Positions 16,223 through 25,765 of a stretch of DNA of 64,000 bases are shown here, piece by piece; the first letter of the stretch is position 1, and every line of letters starts with the position of its first letter. The DNA is taken from assembly GCA_001874305.1 (NCBI GenBank), contig MPCU01000002.1, positions 186,001-250,000 on the forward strand, in the 5' to 3' direction. Position numbers and translations under genes: made by a program. The notes under the pieces are model-generated. The model made no database searches. It saw nothing but the letters and a program-made list of their open reading frames with translations, and was not told where the DNA came from. Origin of the DNA: Bacteriovorax sp. MedPE-SWde (lineage in GTDB: Bacteria; Bdellovibrionota; Bacteriovoracia; Bacteriovoracales; Bacteriovoracaceae).

Positions 16223-17260
16223 ATGAATTATTCTATGAATAGATATCTTACAATTACGGCATTGCTCTTACTTGCTTCATGCTCACCAAAAGGCCAACAA
16301 GACTTACCAGATATAGCAAATCAAGATGCTAACTCTCAAAATACAAGTCACTCAAATAACAGATCAAATTCTTACGGGTCACAGAATAAACTCCTTAATG
16401 TTGACGTTTCAAAGTATGCAGCAAACCCTGCTCTCTACTATGGAATGGACCTCAATAATCCAGTAAAGTCACTAACTGAAAAAGAGGTACTCAGTCATTT
16501 AGAGAGAGTATTAAACCTTGCTCACATACAAGGATCAAATGATGAAGCAGATAAAATTTCAGATAAATGCTCTCCCGAGCAAAACTGCTATAAGCACAGA
16601 GTTTACCGATACAGACAAGCGAGAAAATATCTATTCGGGCTTTTACATCTTGAAAAGCTAAGTGGAAAAGATGCCGTACAGGATATCTACTGTGGAGATA
16701 TTTATTTGGACGGAGATAAAGTTTCAGGCCAAAGGATTAATCTTGGAGTAGATACTATTCCAACAGCAAATGTAATAAACACAGAGCACTCATGGCCAAA
16801 AGCAAGGTTTGATAATCTTCATGGAAGAACTCAAACAAGAGAGCATACCTATGATGCAAAGTTAACAGACTTACATCATCTCTATCCAACAGATTCAGAA
16901 GTAAATAGAGAAAGAGCAACTTATCACTTTGCAGAAGTTAGTAAAATAACTAAGCCTCTTAAATGTGCAAATGTTAAGCTTGGTACAGTTGATGGATTAA
17001 AAGGAAAGTACAAATCATATGTTTATTTTGAACCTCCTACTCCATACAAAGGAAATATAGCAAGAGGCCTCATGTATATGTCTGTTAAATATGAAATGCC
17101 AATCAATGACATAGAAGAAAAGTTTTTAAGAAAGTGGCATAACGAAGACCCTGTAGACTCTGATGAGATTATTAGAAATAACAGAATTCACCAAGTTCAG
17201 GGAGTGAGAAACCCTTTTATTGATTTCCCAAGTCTAGAATCTCAAATATCAAATTTCTAA
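16223..17260 (+). CDS. Endonuclease I-type secreted nuclease, lipoprotein (paralogue 1)
   Basis: 345 residues. The leader MNYSMNRYLTITALLLLASC ends in a lipobox (LLASC), so the nuclease is probably attached to a membrane after export. A Ser/Asn/Gln-rich linker (25-60) follows. The His-Me finger nuclease core has NTEHSWPKARFD and DLHHLYPTDSEVNRERA, corresponding to the EHxWPxS and NLxP-type motifs of Vibrio Dns/EndA. Cys residues likely form disulfides. It degrades DNA non-specifically outside the cytoplasm. No clear Shine-Dalgarno is seen; a second ATG four codons later is an alternative start. A related enzyme is encoded at 30796-31656. Confidence 0.9.
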   Translation: MNYSMNRYLTITALLLLASCSPKGQQDLPDIANQDANSQNTSHSNNRSNSYGSQNKLLNVDVSKYAANPALYYGMDLNNPVKSLTEKEVLSHLERVLNLAHIQGSNDEADKISDKCSPEQNCYKHRVYRYRQARKYLFGLLHLEKLSGKDAVQDIYCGDIYLDGDKVSGQRINLGVDTIPTANVINTEHSWPKARFDNLHGRTQTREHTYDAKLTDLHHLYPTDSEVNRERATYHFAEVSKITKPLKCANVKLGTVDGLKGKYKSYVYFEPPTPYKGNIARGLMYMSVKYEMPINDIEEKFLRKWHNEDPVDSDEIIRNNRIHQVQGVRNPFIDFPSLESQISNF

Positions 17261-17324
17261 AAATGTTTATAGGGAAGTGCCCGACCCATCGCGAGGTCGG
17301 ACACTAGGAAGACAACGTACAAAC

Positions 17325-17359
17325 TCTAGGGATATTATTCTTCGATTACCCTAGATTTT
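17325..17359. terminator. Hairpin between convergent endonuclease and DsbA-like genes
   Basis: TCTAGGG / CCCTAGA (17325-17331 with 17349-17355), 17-base loop, followed on the plus strand by TTTTC and on the minus strand by GTTTG. It overlaps the stop of the DsbA-like gene. A second hairpin just before it (GTGCCCGACC / GGTCGGACAC, 17277-17304, one mismatch) has no T run. Confidence 0.5.
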
Positions 17360-18139
17360 CTTAGCTAGTTTTAACTTTTGAATAATCTTATCGAAATGAG
17401 CAAGTGGGTACGCCCCTCTAACAGGTACTCCCTGAACAAGAAAGCCAGGTGTTCCACTAAAGCCGTTCTTAGCAGCTTCTTTTTCGTCCTCATTAATTCT
17501 TAGTTTTACTTTTTCAGATTGAGCAACTTTTGCAATTCTTTTAACATCAAGACCTAAGTCTTTAACAACTTTATCAAAGTACTTTCTACCGTGACGAATC
17601 TTCGCCTGTTCAGTTAAGATTTGATCATGAAATAAGAAAGCTTTCTTGCCTGCCACTATTCTAATTGCTTCATAATACTGTGAAGCTAAACGGGCCTTAG
17701 GGTGTAGGTTATCAATTGGTAAGTGCTTATAAACGAAAGAGACTTCACCATCATATTTTTTAAGGATTTCTTTTACTGTCTGCATCCCTCTCGAACAAAA
17801 TGGACATTGAAAGTCAGAGTATTCAACAATGGTGATTTTCCCATTTAAAGAACCACGGATTAGCTCATCATTTCGAATGTTAAACTTCATTGGGCTCTTT
17901 ATGTATTCGTTTATTTCTTTTTCTACATTCTGCTCTTGAGCAAGAGCGGCCTTCTTTCTAGCATTCTGTGCCATATCTCTTAGAGCAGTCATGAACTTTT
18001 GAGGATTCTTTTCAATTGTCTTTGTTATGATTTCGGGATTTTCAGAGAGTGTTTTCTCTAGCTGCGCTTTAAAGTCCCTATCAGAGGTACAAGAGTTTAG
18101 TCCAACTATTGCTAAGGGTAAAAATAATAATTTCTTCAT
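17351..18139 (-). CDS. DsbA-family thiol-disulfide lipoprotein
   Basis: 262 residues from the ATG at 18139, which has GGAG six bases upstream and begins a lipoprotein signal (MKKLLFLPLAIVGLNSC); a longer frame to 18211 lacks these. After a helical region (25-90) comes a thioredoxin/DsbA domain with active site CPFC in YSDFQCPFCSRG and the cis-proline loop SGTPGF. The order resembles the Com1/BdbD-like DsbA subfamily. It oxidises or isomerises disulfides of exported proteins. Several Cys-rich exported proteins are encoded in the window and could be clients, but that is inference. Confidence 0.9.
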   Translation of the reverse strand: MKKLLFLPLAIVGLNSCTSDRDFKAQLEKTLSENPEIITKTIEKNPQKFMTALRDMAQNARKKAALAQEQNVEKEINEYIKSPMKFNIRNDELIRGSLNGKITIVEYSDFQCPFCSRGMQTVKEILKKYDGEVSFVYKHLPIDNLHPKARLASQYYEAIRIVAGKKAFLFHDQILTEQAKIRHGRKYFDKVVKDLGLDVKRIAKVAQSEKVKLRINEDEKEAAKNGFSGTPGFLVQGVPVRGAYPLAHFDKIIQKLKLAKKI

Positions 18140-18250
18140 ACAGGCTCCATTTTTGTTTTTTTGTATCAACACCAATCCCTTCGGTATAATACTGCCAAAA
18201 ATTTCGCCCATATGTGTAAAGCTTATGTCAGTTCTTCGTCAAATTACTAT

Positions 18251-18925
18251 CTATGCTTTTAATTTGTACCCAATCCCTCTAATCGTTTCAATTAAACCCT
18301 CATCAAGCTTTTGTCTTAATTGAAGAACATGTGTATCAACCGTTCTTGTCGAAGGATAGCAATCATAGCCCCATACTTTATTTAAAATCTCATCACGAGA
18401 AAGTGCGCGATTAGGGTTTTCAGCAAGAAGCTTTAAGAAATCAAACTCCATTTTAGTTAAATCAACTTGTTCATCTTTCCAAAATGCTTCACGTGTATCA
18501 AGGTTAAGCTTAAGCTTATTTATTTCAACAAGTCCTTTAACTGAAACCCCTACAGGTCCTGAGCTTTCTTTTTGACGTACTTGAACTCTTATTCGGGCTA
18601 GTAGTTCACGTGGCTCAAAAGGCTTTGTTATATAATCATTTGCCCCACTTTCAAGACCTACAACCTTATCAATGAGATCTGTCTTAGCTGTTAGCATTAC
18701 GATAGGTATTTGATTCCCGGCCCCTCGTAATTCTTTTAAGAAATCAATTCCCTGACCATCTGGAAGCATCCAGTCTTGAATAATCATCGTAGTCTTAGAG
18801 ATATCTTGCTCTTTAGCTTCAGCTAAACTCTTTGCCCAAGTAACTTCAAACCCCTCCATTTTAAGGAAGTCGTGAATACTTTGTCCTAAGTTTTGATCAT
18901 CTTCTACTAGTAAAATTTTTTCCAT
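18251..18925 (-). CDS. OmpR/PhoB-family response regulator
   Basis: 224 residues: receiver domain (1-118) with acidic pair E8-D9-D10, phosphoacceptor Asp51 (IIQDWMLPDG) and Lys in YITKPFEP, then a winged-helix DNA-binding domain (about 128-224) with VDTHVLQLRQKL and a final GIGYKL. The Gln-Asp before the phosphoacceptor loop is unremarkable. The gene begins two bases after the stop of the histidine kinase, so they are a cognate pair. Confidence 0.95.
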   Translation of the reverse strand: MEKILLVEDDQNLGQSIHDFLKMEGFEVTWAKSLAEAKEQDISKTTMIIQDWMLPDGQGIDFLKELRGAGNQIPIVMLTAKTDLIDKVVGLESGANDYITKPFEPRELLARIRVQVRQKESSGPVGVSVKGLVEINKLKLNLDTREAFWKDEQVDLTKMEFDFLKLLAENPNRALSRDEILNKVWGYDCYPSTRTVDTHVLQLRQKLDEGLIETIRGIGYKLKA

Positions 18926-18927
18926 GA

Positions 18928-20499
18928 TTATTCCTTATTTGGTAAGCGAAGAGTAAAGGATGTTGGATTATTTTTAAAGATCATCACCCCACCCCATTCT
19001 TTAACTACTTTATTTACAATACTAAGTCCGAGACCAGAGCCTGAACTCTTATTCCCCTTAGAGAATTCTTCGGTTAATTCTTCAAAAGACATTTCCGTTT
19101 TTCCACCATCAGAAATTTTCACAAAGAGGTTATTCTTCTCTCTCCAAAGATTAAGAGACACTGGAGACTGTCCATGAACAAATGCATTCTCTACAAGATT
19201 TTTTAAAATTATTTGAAACCAGTATACATCTAATGAAAAGCTCTCTACTTTGTTATCAATTGTAACAGTGATATCTTGCTCGTAACGTTCACTAACAGGA
19301 ATAGTGACATCATAGACAAGATCCTCAACTGACTCGACTTTTTCAAATTGAAAGTTAACAAGACCCTTGTTGGCAGCACCTTGAAGATAGTGTTTACTCT
19401 TTTCGGTAAGTCTTTGTAGTCTATAAATCTCGGCAGACATTCTTAAGAAGTCATCTTGAGTTTTTTCATCAAAGGACGATATCTTTCTATTTATATTATC
19501 CATTGTAAGAAGTAGTGAAGCAACAGGCGTTCTAAACTCGTGGGTTAAAACCTGTAAGGCCATCTTCCTTCTCTTATCTTCTAGCTTATCCTGTTTTATT
19601 TTAGAAAAGAGTAACCAAAGAATAAGTGCGAAAATAAATACAACACCACCAAAAGATATAACTGTAGAGAAGTTAATCATCTGAAAGAGATGACGGACAT
19701 TGTATCTCCAACAGATTGGACCATCTTGATAGAGGCAACGCTTCCCTCTATAGTAGCGAGATATTTGATAAGGAGATTTCTCTAAAAACTGCGTAAGGTC
19801 ATCTCTTAAGTAGAATCGATACTCCATAATATCAAAATTCTTAGGATAACTAATTTTTGCAAGGAGGAAGTCCTTTGTGAGGATCGTACCTTCCCTATTA
19901 ATTAAATCAACAAGACTCTTTTCATTAAGGCCTGCGAGTATTCCATAAATTCCACCAAGCGCACCTTGCTCTTTTTGAATCTCATGAATTTCTTTTAAAT
20001 GAAAATATCCCAGGTTATCTCTGATCCACTTCATTGATGGAGTTTTATGTCTTTGGATATCTCTACGGTATAAGAGATAAGCGTAACTGCTTCCCGATGG
20101 ATGCATAAAAGGGGGCTTCTTTACAAACCAAAAAGGAATCTCAAGTCTCTTTCCGCAACGTAATTGATCCCATATGAGATTCTTTGAGAAGTTCTTTAAT
20201 GGTGACTGAACAAGGTTCTTTAAATCACAATCGGATTTACTCGTAATAACGTTATTATCAAAGTGATTGATTGCAATCGACGGATTTAATAACTGCATCT
20301 GCTCTTTGGAGTAATAGAGTGAACTAAAGTTTACGATCGCATAGGGAGTGACATTCTTTTGAAAAGATAGCTTAACTTTTGCAATCTCATAGAGATCTGA
20401 ATTTGATGCAGCTCCAGGCCCCTGGAACTTCAAAATATATCGTCCTGAGTAAAAGGCCAATAGCAAAGCGGTGAATATAAGGACAATATATGGTCTCAT
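18928..20499 (-). CDS. Membrane sensor histidine kinase, partner of the OmpR-type regulator
   Basis: 523 residues: N-terminal membrane helix (about 3-20), a large extracytoplasmic domain of about 250 residues with several cysteines and no recognisable fold, a second membrane helix (about 275-297, VISFGGVVFIFALILWLLF), HisKA with LTHEFRTPVASL (phosphoacceptor His), N-box ILKNLVENAF, and a G-box GSGLGLSIV. The D-box (KISDGG) is short. The stimulus is unknown. No HAMP domain is obvious between the second helix and HisKA. Confidence 0.93.
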   Translation of the reverse strand: MRPYIVLIFTALLLAFYSGRYILKFQGPGAASNSDLYEIAKVKLSFQKNVTPYAIVNFSSLYYSKEQMQLLNPSIAINHFDNNVITSKSDCDLKNLVQSPLKNFSKNLIWDQLRCGKRLEIPFWFVKKPPFMHPSGSSYAYLLYRRDIQRHKTPSMKWIRDNLGYFHLKEIHEIQKEQGALGGIYGILAGLNEKSLVDLINREGTILTKDFLLAKISYPKNFDIMEYRFYLRDDLTQFLEKSPYQISRYYRGKRCLYQDGPICWRYNVRHLFQMINFSTVISFGGVVFIFALILWLLFSKIKQDKLEDKRRKMALQVLTHEFRTPVASLLLTMDNINRKISSFDEKTQDDFLRMSAEIYRLQRLTEKSKHYLQGAANKGLVNFQFEKVESVEDLVYDVTIPVSERYEQDITVTIDNKVESFSLDVYWFQIILKNLVENAFVHGQSPVSLNLWREKNNLFVKISDGGKTEMSFEELTEEFSKGNKSSGSGLGLSIVNKVVKEWGGVMIFKNNPTSFTLRLPNKE

Positions 20500-20661
20500 C
20501 TAGTGATATCCTACATTTTCTATGGAGTTAGAGTGTTTTACCATTGTCCTTTTTATGTCAAAACCTTGTCAATTTTAACCGAACAACGCCAAGCAACATC
20601 GTTTACAATTCTTACAATCAAGGCTATATTGCAGTGAATATTAAATAACTTAGGATTGAAT

Positions 20662-21432
20662 ATGCTTATTCTTGGAATAGATCTAGAAGGTATGAGTGAA
20701 GACCTTGTTGGAAATGGTGTAAACCTTAATTTAGACCGTGTAACAGAAATTGGTGCCGTACTTTGGGATACAAGAATTGACGCTCCTATACAAATCTTTA
20801 GTGAGCTTACTAAAGAAAGAGATATGCTACCTCTATCAGAGGAAGTTATCGAACTTACAGGAATAGACGAACAACTACTGGTAGACCATGGCCTTAAAGG
20901 CGATGAAATTAGAGATGCTCTTGAGAAACTTTCTCTTCTTATGAAGAGAGCTGATTTTCTTATGGCCCACAATGGTGAAAAATACGATAAGCCAATGTTA
21001 GGTGCAATGTATAAGAGATTTGGCCTTGTAATGCCTGAGAAAACCTGGATTGATACTCAAGAAGATATTGAATACCCAAGAAAAATTAGTCACAAGAGTA
21101 TGGCGGCACTTGAGCACGCTCATGGCTTTATTAATCCATTCCCACATCGAGCAGTAACAGATGTTCTCTCAATGTTAAAAATTGCTTCTCACTACGATTA
21201 TAAGAGAATGGCGAGACTAGCTTCTTCTCCAAAGGTAAAAATTGTAGCAAACCTTAGAGCTCCAAATTGGAAAGACAAAGGCCAAGTTGAAAAATTCAAT
21301 AAGGTTAAGAATAAGGTAAGTAGAGCGAGATTTAGATGGGATGCCTCATCTAAAGAATGGTATAAAATTGTTCACAGACTTCATATCGACGAAGGTGTTC
21401 TCACTTTTGATTTTGACTGGAGCATTTCTTAG
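20662..21432 (+). CDS. DEDDh-type 3'-5' exonuclease
   Basis: 256 residues from ATG 20662, which has AGGA six bases upstream; a TTG two codons earlier was rejected as it would abut that sequence. The N-terminal exonuclease fold shows GIDLEGM (first D and E), AEIGAVLWD-like EIGAVLW, the second Asp in AHNGEKYDKPML and the HRAVTDVLSML box (His...Asp). These match DnaQ/RNase T-type DEDDh nucleases. The extra C-terminal 70 residues, with basic and aromatic residues, are not recognised. It may trim DNA or RNA; substrate cannot be told. The stop overlaps the next start as TAGTG. Confidence 0.82.
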   Translation: MLILGIDLEGMSEDLVGNGVNLNLDRVTEIGAVLWDTRIDAPIQIFSELTKERDMLPLSEEVIELTGIDEQLLVDHGLKGDEIRDALEKLSLLMKRADFLMAHNGEKYDKPMLGAMYKRFGLVMPEKTWIDTQEDIEYPRKISHKSMAALEHAHGFINPFPHRAVTDVLSMLKIASHYDYKRMARLASSPKVKIVANLRAPNWKDKGQVEKFNKVKNKVSRARFRWDASSKEWYKIVHRLHIDEGVLTFDFDWSIS

Positions 21433-21932
21433 TGAGCGAAATCAAACGCTTCTGCCCGCAAAGAGAGTTTCCGGAGTATGCTTTTACTCCGGGTCAAAAT
21501 GCTCACCCCCTTAAAGAAGGTGGGCATATGTTTGAATCAGGTGAGCCTGAATGTCCTCAGCTATTTAGTTCAAGCTTTAGAGATCATGAGGACTTCCTCT
21601 ATGCAGTTGATCTCATCAATTACGAATACTACTGGGAATCCCATGCTTATCTCGAAGCAATCTGGAATGCTTCAGGAAGAACGAGCCAAGAGGCACTTCT
21701 TTGCAAAGCACTTATCAAAGTTGCTGCAGCTGGAGTCAAAGTAAGAATGTCTCAAGTTGAGCCCGCAAAGAACCATATGATGAGATGTCTTGAAATCTTA
21801 GAAGATCTCGAAATGATTTGCTGTGGATTAAAAGTGGAAGTACTCAGAAAAGATTCTTCAGCCTTGGTTTCTCATATGTTCAGCAAATCTCCTGAAGGCC
21901 TGCCAAAGATAGTGATCAAACTCAGCATCTAA
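21432..21932 (+). CDS. DUF309-domain protein
   Basis: 166 residues from a GTG that overlaps the exonuclease stop (TAGTG). The middle shows the DUF309 pattern INYEYYWESHAYLEAIWNA (about 71-89) followed by LLCKALIKVAAAGVKVRM: a helical hairpin with E-x-H-E-like acidic/His positions. The function of DUF309 is unknown. The C-terminal 25 codons overlap by 75 bases the end of the haemoglobin gene on the opposite strand. Confidence 0.75.
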   Translation: MSEIKRFCPQREFPEYAFTPGQNAHPLKEGGHMFESGEPECPQLFSSSFRDHEDFLYAVDLINYEYYWESHAYLEAIWNASGRTSQEALLCKALIKVAAAGVKVRMSQVEPAKNHMMRCLEILEDLEMICCGLKVEVLRKDSSALVSHMFSKSPEGLPKIVIKLSI

Positions 21933-22316
21933 ATTCATATCGTTCATTGCATCTCTCATACATAAAAGCCATTCATCTCGTTGTCTCTCTCCGATAGCAA
22001 ACGGAAAGTGTCTTTTTCTCATTCTAGGATGTCCATATTTTTCAATATAGAGAGATGGTCCACCAAGCCAACCAGAGAGAAACATCTCTAATTTCATGGC
22101 GGCGGATTCAAGACTTTTCCCGTGAAGATCTCGACAACTCTTTGCACTCGGATTGGTATCCATATGATGATAGAAGCGGCCAACTAACTTTTGGACACCT
22201 TCTTTACCACCTAATTTAAAGTATGGGAGATCTTGCTCTAAAGGTTTTGTAGGCTCCTTCGAAATAGAGGCCCTAAGTTTGTCTGAGATTTTCTTAAACA
22301 TGGTATTTTCTAGCAT
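21858..22316 (-). CDS. Truncated haemoglobin, group II
   Basis: 152 residues. The globin signature is clear: FKLGGKEGVQKLVGRFYHHM (helices A-B-E region), YGHPRMRKRHFPFAIG with the proximal His (F8) and the group II Trp at G8 in RDEWLLCM. These proteins bind O2, NO or peroxide at haem in the cytoplasm. The first ATG at 22316 is not preceded by a good ribosome binding site; the ATG at 22301 is an alternative. Its 3' end overlaps the DUF309 gene by 75 bases. Confidence 0.9.
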   Translation of the reverse strand: MLENTMFKKISDKLRASISKEPTKPLEQDLPYFKLGGKEGVQKLVGRFYHHMDTNPSAKSCRDLHGKSLESAAMKLEMFLSGWLGGPSLYIEKYGHPRMRKRHFPFAIGERQRDEWLLCMRDAMNDMNLDAEFDHYLWQAFRRFAEHMRNQG

Positions 22317-22317
22317 A

Positions 22318-22352
22318 TAAAAATAAAAAGAGGGACTAAAAAGTCCCCCTCT
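22318..22352 (-). terminator. Intrinsic terminator of the subtilisin gene
   Basis: On the minus strand GGGACT / AGTCCC (22342-22347 with 22332-22337) with flanking GAG/CTC pairs is followed by CTTTTTATTTTTAT. It sits 30-60 bases after the protease stop and before the haemoglobin start. Confidence 0.8.
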
Positions 22353-22381
22353 CTATATTCAAAAAATGTATTTAAATGAAA

Positions 22382-23659
22382 TTAGTTTCTTTCACCATTT
22401 AGCATTCTGAATGCATCAACTCTTCCCTCAATTGAGTATTCACCAAGAGTTGTATTTCTAACAGTAGACTCCATAAGTCTCTTCTTAGCTTGAGCAAAAT
22501 CAATACCTGGCTCATTAGCTAGTAGAAGTCCAAGAACTCCTGAAACAAGTGGTGTGGCCATAGATGTACCAGACATTTTTTGGTAACCACCATTCTTAGT
22601 CGTAGAGTAAATATTTACACCTGGTGCGAAAACATGAACAGTTTCCTTACCATAGTTAGAGAAACTTGCTTTCTTCCCTTTACCGTCCATTGCACCAACA
22701 GTGATTACATTTTCAACTTGGTAGTTAGCTGGGTAAGTTGGGTTTCTATCGTTATTTCCTCTCGAGTTACCTGCAGCAGCAACAAAAAGAATTCCTGCAT
22801 CTTTAGCAGCGATGATAGCTTCTTTAAGAGCTTCAGATTTTTCTCCACCACCCCAAGAGTTAGACATAATGTCAGCACCATTTTTAATTGCATACTCTAT
22901 AGAAGAAATTGCATCAATTGTTTCACCTGAACCTGAATCTGTAAGAAACTTAATTCCCATAAGTTTTACATCACTCATTACACCCATAACTCCTGCTCCG
23001 TTATGTGAAGCACCGATATTTCCAGCACAGTGAGTTCCGTGAGAATGACCATCCATTGGGTCACCATCTTTATTAGCAAAATCATATCCGTAGATATCAT
23101 CTACGTATCCATTTCCATCATCATCAACACCAGCAGTTCCATTTAGCTCTGCTTCATTTGTCCACATATTATCTTTTAAATCAGGGTGAGTATGATCAAC
23201 ACCTGTATCGATAACAGCAACAACGATCTCTTTGTCACCTTTAGTGATGTCCCATGCTCTTTCAGCATTTACATCTTCTCCGGCCTTACCACTAGAGAAC
23301 CAACCACCACTGTTACGTCCAGTGTTCTTTAGACCCCATTGCTTAGCAAAACCGCTATCTAGACTCTTCTCTGTTTCTTGTGGATGAACTACTGTATCAA
23401 GAGTAACAATCCAGTTCTTTTCTATATATTCAACATTTGGAGATGACTTTAGAAATCCAAGTGACTTATTGTCTAAGTTTTGACCTTCGATAACTGCAAA
23501 GTTACCAAAGCTAGTGTTAACAGACTTTACCTCACCTAATGACTTCATCATTGGAAGAGACTCAGCTCCGTTTTTTAATTTTACAATGTATCCATTGAAG
23601 TTTTGTGCAGCTACTGATGCTGAAGCGATCATCGCCAGCGTTAAGAACATCTTTTTCAT
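22382..23659 (-). CDS. Secreted subtilisin-like serine protease (S8)
   Basis: 425 residues from the ATG at 23659; an ATG three codons upstream overlaps the AAGGA ribosome binding site and was rejected. Signal peptide MKKMFLTLAMIASASVAAQ, an I9-like propeptide (about 20-85), then the S8 domain with the full catalytic set: Asp151 (VIDTGVDHTHPD), His207 (HGTHCAG), oxyanion Asn298 (AAAGNSRG) and Ser366 (GTSMATP). It resembles subtilisin/thermitase-type exported proteases that digest protein outside the cell. No C-terminal secretion domain is present. For a predator it is a candidate prey-degrading enzyme. Confidence 0.96.
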   Translation of the reverse strand: MKKMFLTLAMIASASVAAQNFNGYIVKLKNGAESLPMMKSLGEVKSVNTSFGNFAVIEGQNLDNKSLGFLKSSPNVEYIEKNWIVTLDTVVHPQETEKSLDSGFAKQWGLKNTGRNSGGWFSSGKAGEDVNAERAWDITKGDKEIVVAVIDTGVDHTHPDLKDNMWTNEAELNGTAGVDDDGNGYVDDIYGYDFANKDGDPMDGHSHGTHCAGNIGASHNGAGVMGVMSDVKLMGIKFLTDSGSGETIDAISSIEYAIKNGADIMSNSWGGGEKSEALKEAIIAAKDAGILFVAAAGNSRGNNDRNPTYPANYQVENVITVGAMDGKGKKASFSNYGKETVHVFAPGVNIYSTTKNGGYQKMSGTSMATPLVSGVLGLLLANEPGIDFAQAKKRLMESTVRNTTLGEYSIEGRVDAFRMLNGERN

Positions 23660-23767
23660 AATAATCATCCTTGATTAATTTATAACGTGATTTTTAATTT
23701 TAAAAATTGTCTCTTAGTGAAAATGAATCGTAAATTACTAATTTAAGGTGTAAGTTTTTATAATTCC

Positions 23768-23788
23768 AACCGAGCGTCATGCTCGGTT
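23768..23788. terminator. Hairpin after the TonB-receptor gene
   Basis: A perfect 8-bp stem AACCGAGC / GCTCGGTT (23768-23775 with 23781-23788) with a five-base loop, immediately beyond the receptor stop. There is no T run on the minus strand, so it may be a weak or factor-assisted terminator. Confidence 0.5.
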
Positions 23789-23791
23789 ATA

Positions 23792-25765
23792 TTAATACTT
23801 GAATTTATAAGAGCCGAAGACACCAAGTCCTGCTTCTTTATGTCCGTTCTGTCTTGAAGCATTGTATGGTGAGAAATTTTCACGATCTAGAATATTCTTA
23901 ATATCTAAAGAAATAAGGTGTGATCCTCCTAACTCTTTAATTGAATAATCAACATGAAGCCCCAAATCAAAAAATCGTGACATCTTGTAAACTTCAAACT
24001 TACTTCTAGGATTTGCATAAGCACTACTATGGTAATTAAATAAGTGCTTCGCATTCAAACTAAAGAACCACTTCTTATACTCTTTACCCAATGACCAGTT
24101 CACTATGGTCTTAGGTGCTGTTTCAGCATCTCTTGTCATTAAATAAGTAGATGAAAAGTCATAGATCCATGCATTTGCACTATAGCGATACTCAAATTCA
24201 ACACCAGAACTCTTACCATCTCTTGTATTTACACCTTTAGAGTAAGGAGCTGTTTGACCGAGTGTTTGAATTTCGTCTTTTAACTTATTTGAAAATAGAG
24301 AAAAGAAAACTCTCAAATTTCTTTTCTTATAAAGAGCAATTGCTTCATAAGCTCGCATTTTCTCGGCCTTCAACTTATCAGCAGGAAGTACAAAGAATGG
24401 AGCTGAACCGGCCTTGACACCAAGATCAGGGGCCCTGTAAGAGTCACTATATAGAAGTTTGAAAGTTAGGTCTTCGCTCTGATGATAAACAAGTGCCGCT
24501 CTTGGACTGTAGTGAGTTCCATCATCAGTATACTTATCAACTCTCCCTCCAATATGAATATTTAATTTTTCTTTAAGTATGGGATAGTCGATATTTCCAA
24601 CAAGAGAAAGCTGGTATCTCTTTCCATTTTCATTCATTTCATTGAGTTCAGTAGCAACATCTCCAAGAGCTCCCTCCCTAAGAGGAACTCTATTTCCTGT
24701 ATATTCTGTAGCAACAAACCAATTAAAGTCATCTCTTACTTTAGGAGATAGGTGTAATTTAGCGCCAAAGCCATTTTCTCGCGCTTTGTTTATACTTGCC
24801 AGCTCACCTGCTCCAGGAAGTCCATCTCCTGTAGCATTAGAAGTAAGACTAGCATTTCCCTGCATTGCATTTAGTGCGGCCTTTAACTTAAGACCACTAA
24901 AGGTATAACTATCTTCAATTTTAATCATAGTGAAGTCATTAGGATCTCTTGAGAAAGCTCTTGGATCATAGTTATTTGATAATTCAAAACTTGGGAAATC
25001 AAAATAGCGATACTCAGAATATATAAGTGAAAAGTTAAAATCATTCTTAGTAATCTTTAAGAGTGCCGCCTTCTTTGACCAGGCCCTCTTCGTTGTTCCT
25101 TTCTTACTTACTCCTGATTGTATAAAATCTTGAGTTACCTTTTCGTTATCAATATCTCTTTGAGTTACACCAATTGTTAGGCGGTAATCATTAAATATTT
25201 TTTTACTAGCTCTAGCACCAAAGTTATCGTATCCAAAACTTCCGATTGAAATATTACCTTCGTAGCTATCAACTTTCGGGCTCCAAGTAGACATTGACAC
25301 TGCACCTAACATCGCATTACTACCGTAGATATTAGAGATAGGTCCCTTAGCAACTTCAATTTTTTCTAATAAATAGAGATCTAGAATATTACCAAGACCA
25401 CTTTGACCACTTCCGTTTGAATAGCGATTAACAGAAACCCCATCAAGGACATAGGCAACTTTTCTAAATGCATTTGTTGAATTAAAACCTCGAACACCAA
25501 TGATATAGTTTCCAAAGAAGCTTGAAGTTGTAAGCCCTGTTATACGATCTAGAACATGACTTCCCCTATGGGCACCGAAGCGCTCCCACTCTTTTTCTGT
25601 AATGACAGAAACAGCAGCAGGAATATCCCTTTCCTCTTCGGCCGTAAGAGTGGCCACTTCGACTTTAACAGAAAGGATATCCTCTAAAGACATATCAAAG
25701 GGGTCTACATCAGCTAAGGCCGATGAAGTAAATAACATCGCTGCAAGAAGTGTGTTCTTATTCAT
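23792..25765 (-). CDS. TonB-dependent outer-membrane receptor
   Basis: 657 residues. Signal peptide (MNKNTLLAAMLFTSSALA), then a plug domain (about 30-155) with PAAVSVITEKEW and GVRGFNSTNAFRKVAYVLDG, typical of colicin I receptor/vitamin B12-like receptors. The remainder is an aromatic-rich beta barrel ending in an aromatic residue (YKFKY). It imports a siderophore, haem, cobalamin or carbohydrate; the ligand cannot be told. The short N-terminal SLEDILSVKVEVAT stretch, common in this subclass, replaces a recognisable TonB box. No dedicated TonB or periplasmic partner lies beside it. Confidence 0.93.
   Translation of the reverse strand: MNKNTLLAAMLFTSSALADVDPFDMSLEDILSVKVEVATLTAEEERDIPAAVSVITEKEWERFGAHRGSHVLDRITGLTTSSFFGNYIIGVRGFNSTNAFRKVAYVLDGVSVNRYSNGSGQSGLGNILDLYLLEKIEVAKGPISNIYGSNAMLGAVSMSTWSPKVDSYEGNISIGSFGYDNFGARASKKIFNDYRLTIGVTQRDIDNEKVTQDFIQSGVSKKGTTKRAWSKKAALLKITKNDFNFSLIYSEYRYFDFPSFELSNNYDPRAFSRDPNDFTMIKIEDSYTFSGLKLKAALNAMQGNASLTSNATGDGLPGAGELASINKARENGFGAKLHLSPKVRDDFNWFVATEYTGNRVPLREGALGDVATELNEMNENGKRYQLSLVGNIDYPILKEKLNIHIGGRVDKYTDDGTHYSPRAALVYHQSEDLTFKLLYSDSYRAPDLGVKAGSAPFFVLPADKLKAEKMRAYEAIALYKKRNLRVFFSLFSNKLKDEIQTLGQTAPYSKGVNTRDGKSSGVEFEYRYSANAWIYDFSSTYLMTRDAETAPKTIVNWSLGKEYKKWFFSLNAKHLFNYHSSAYANPRSKFEVYKMSRFFDLGLHVDYSIKELGGSHLISLDIKNILDRENFSPYNASRQNGHKEAGLGVFGSYKFKY

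Noticed and set aside
17277-17304. Hairpin after the first endonuclease as a terminator
   Set aside because: The stem has a mismatch and no T run follows. The later hairpin at 17325-17359 is a better candidate.
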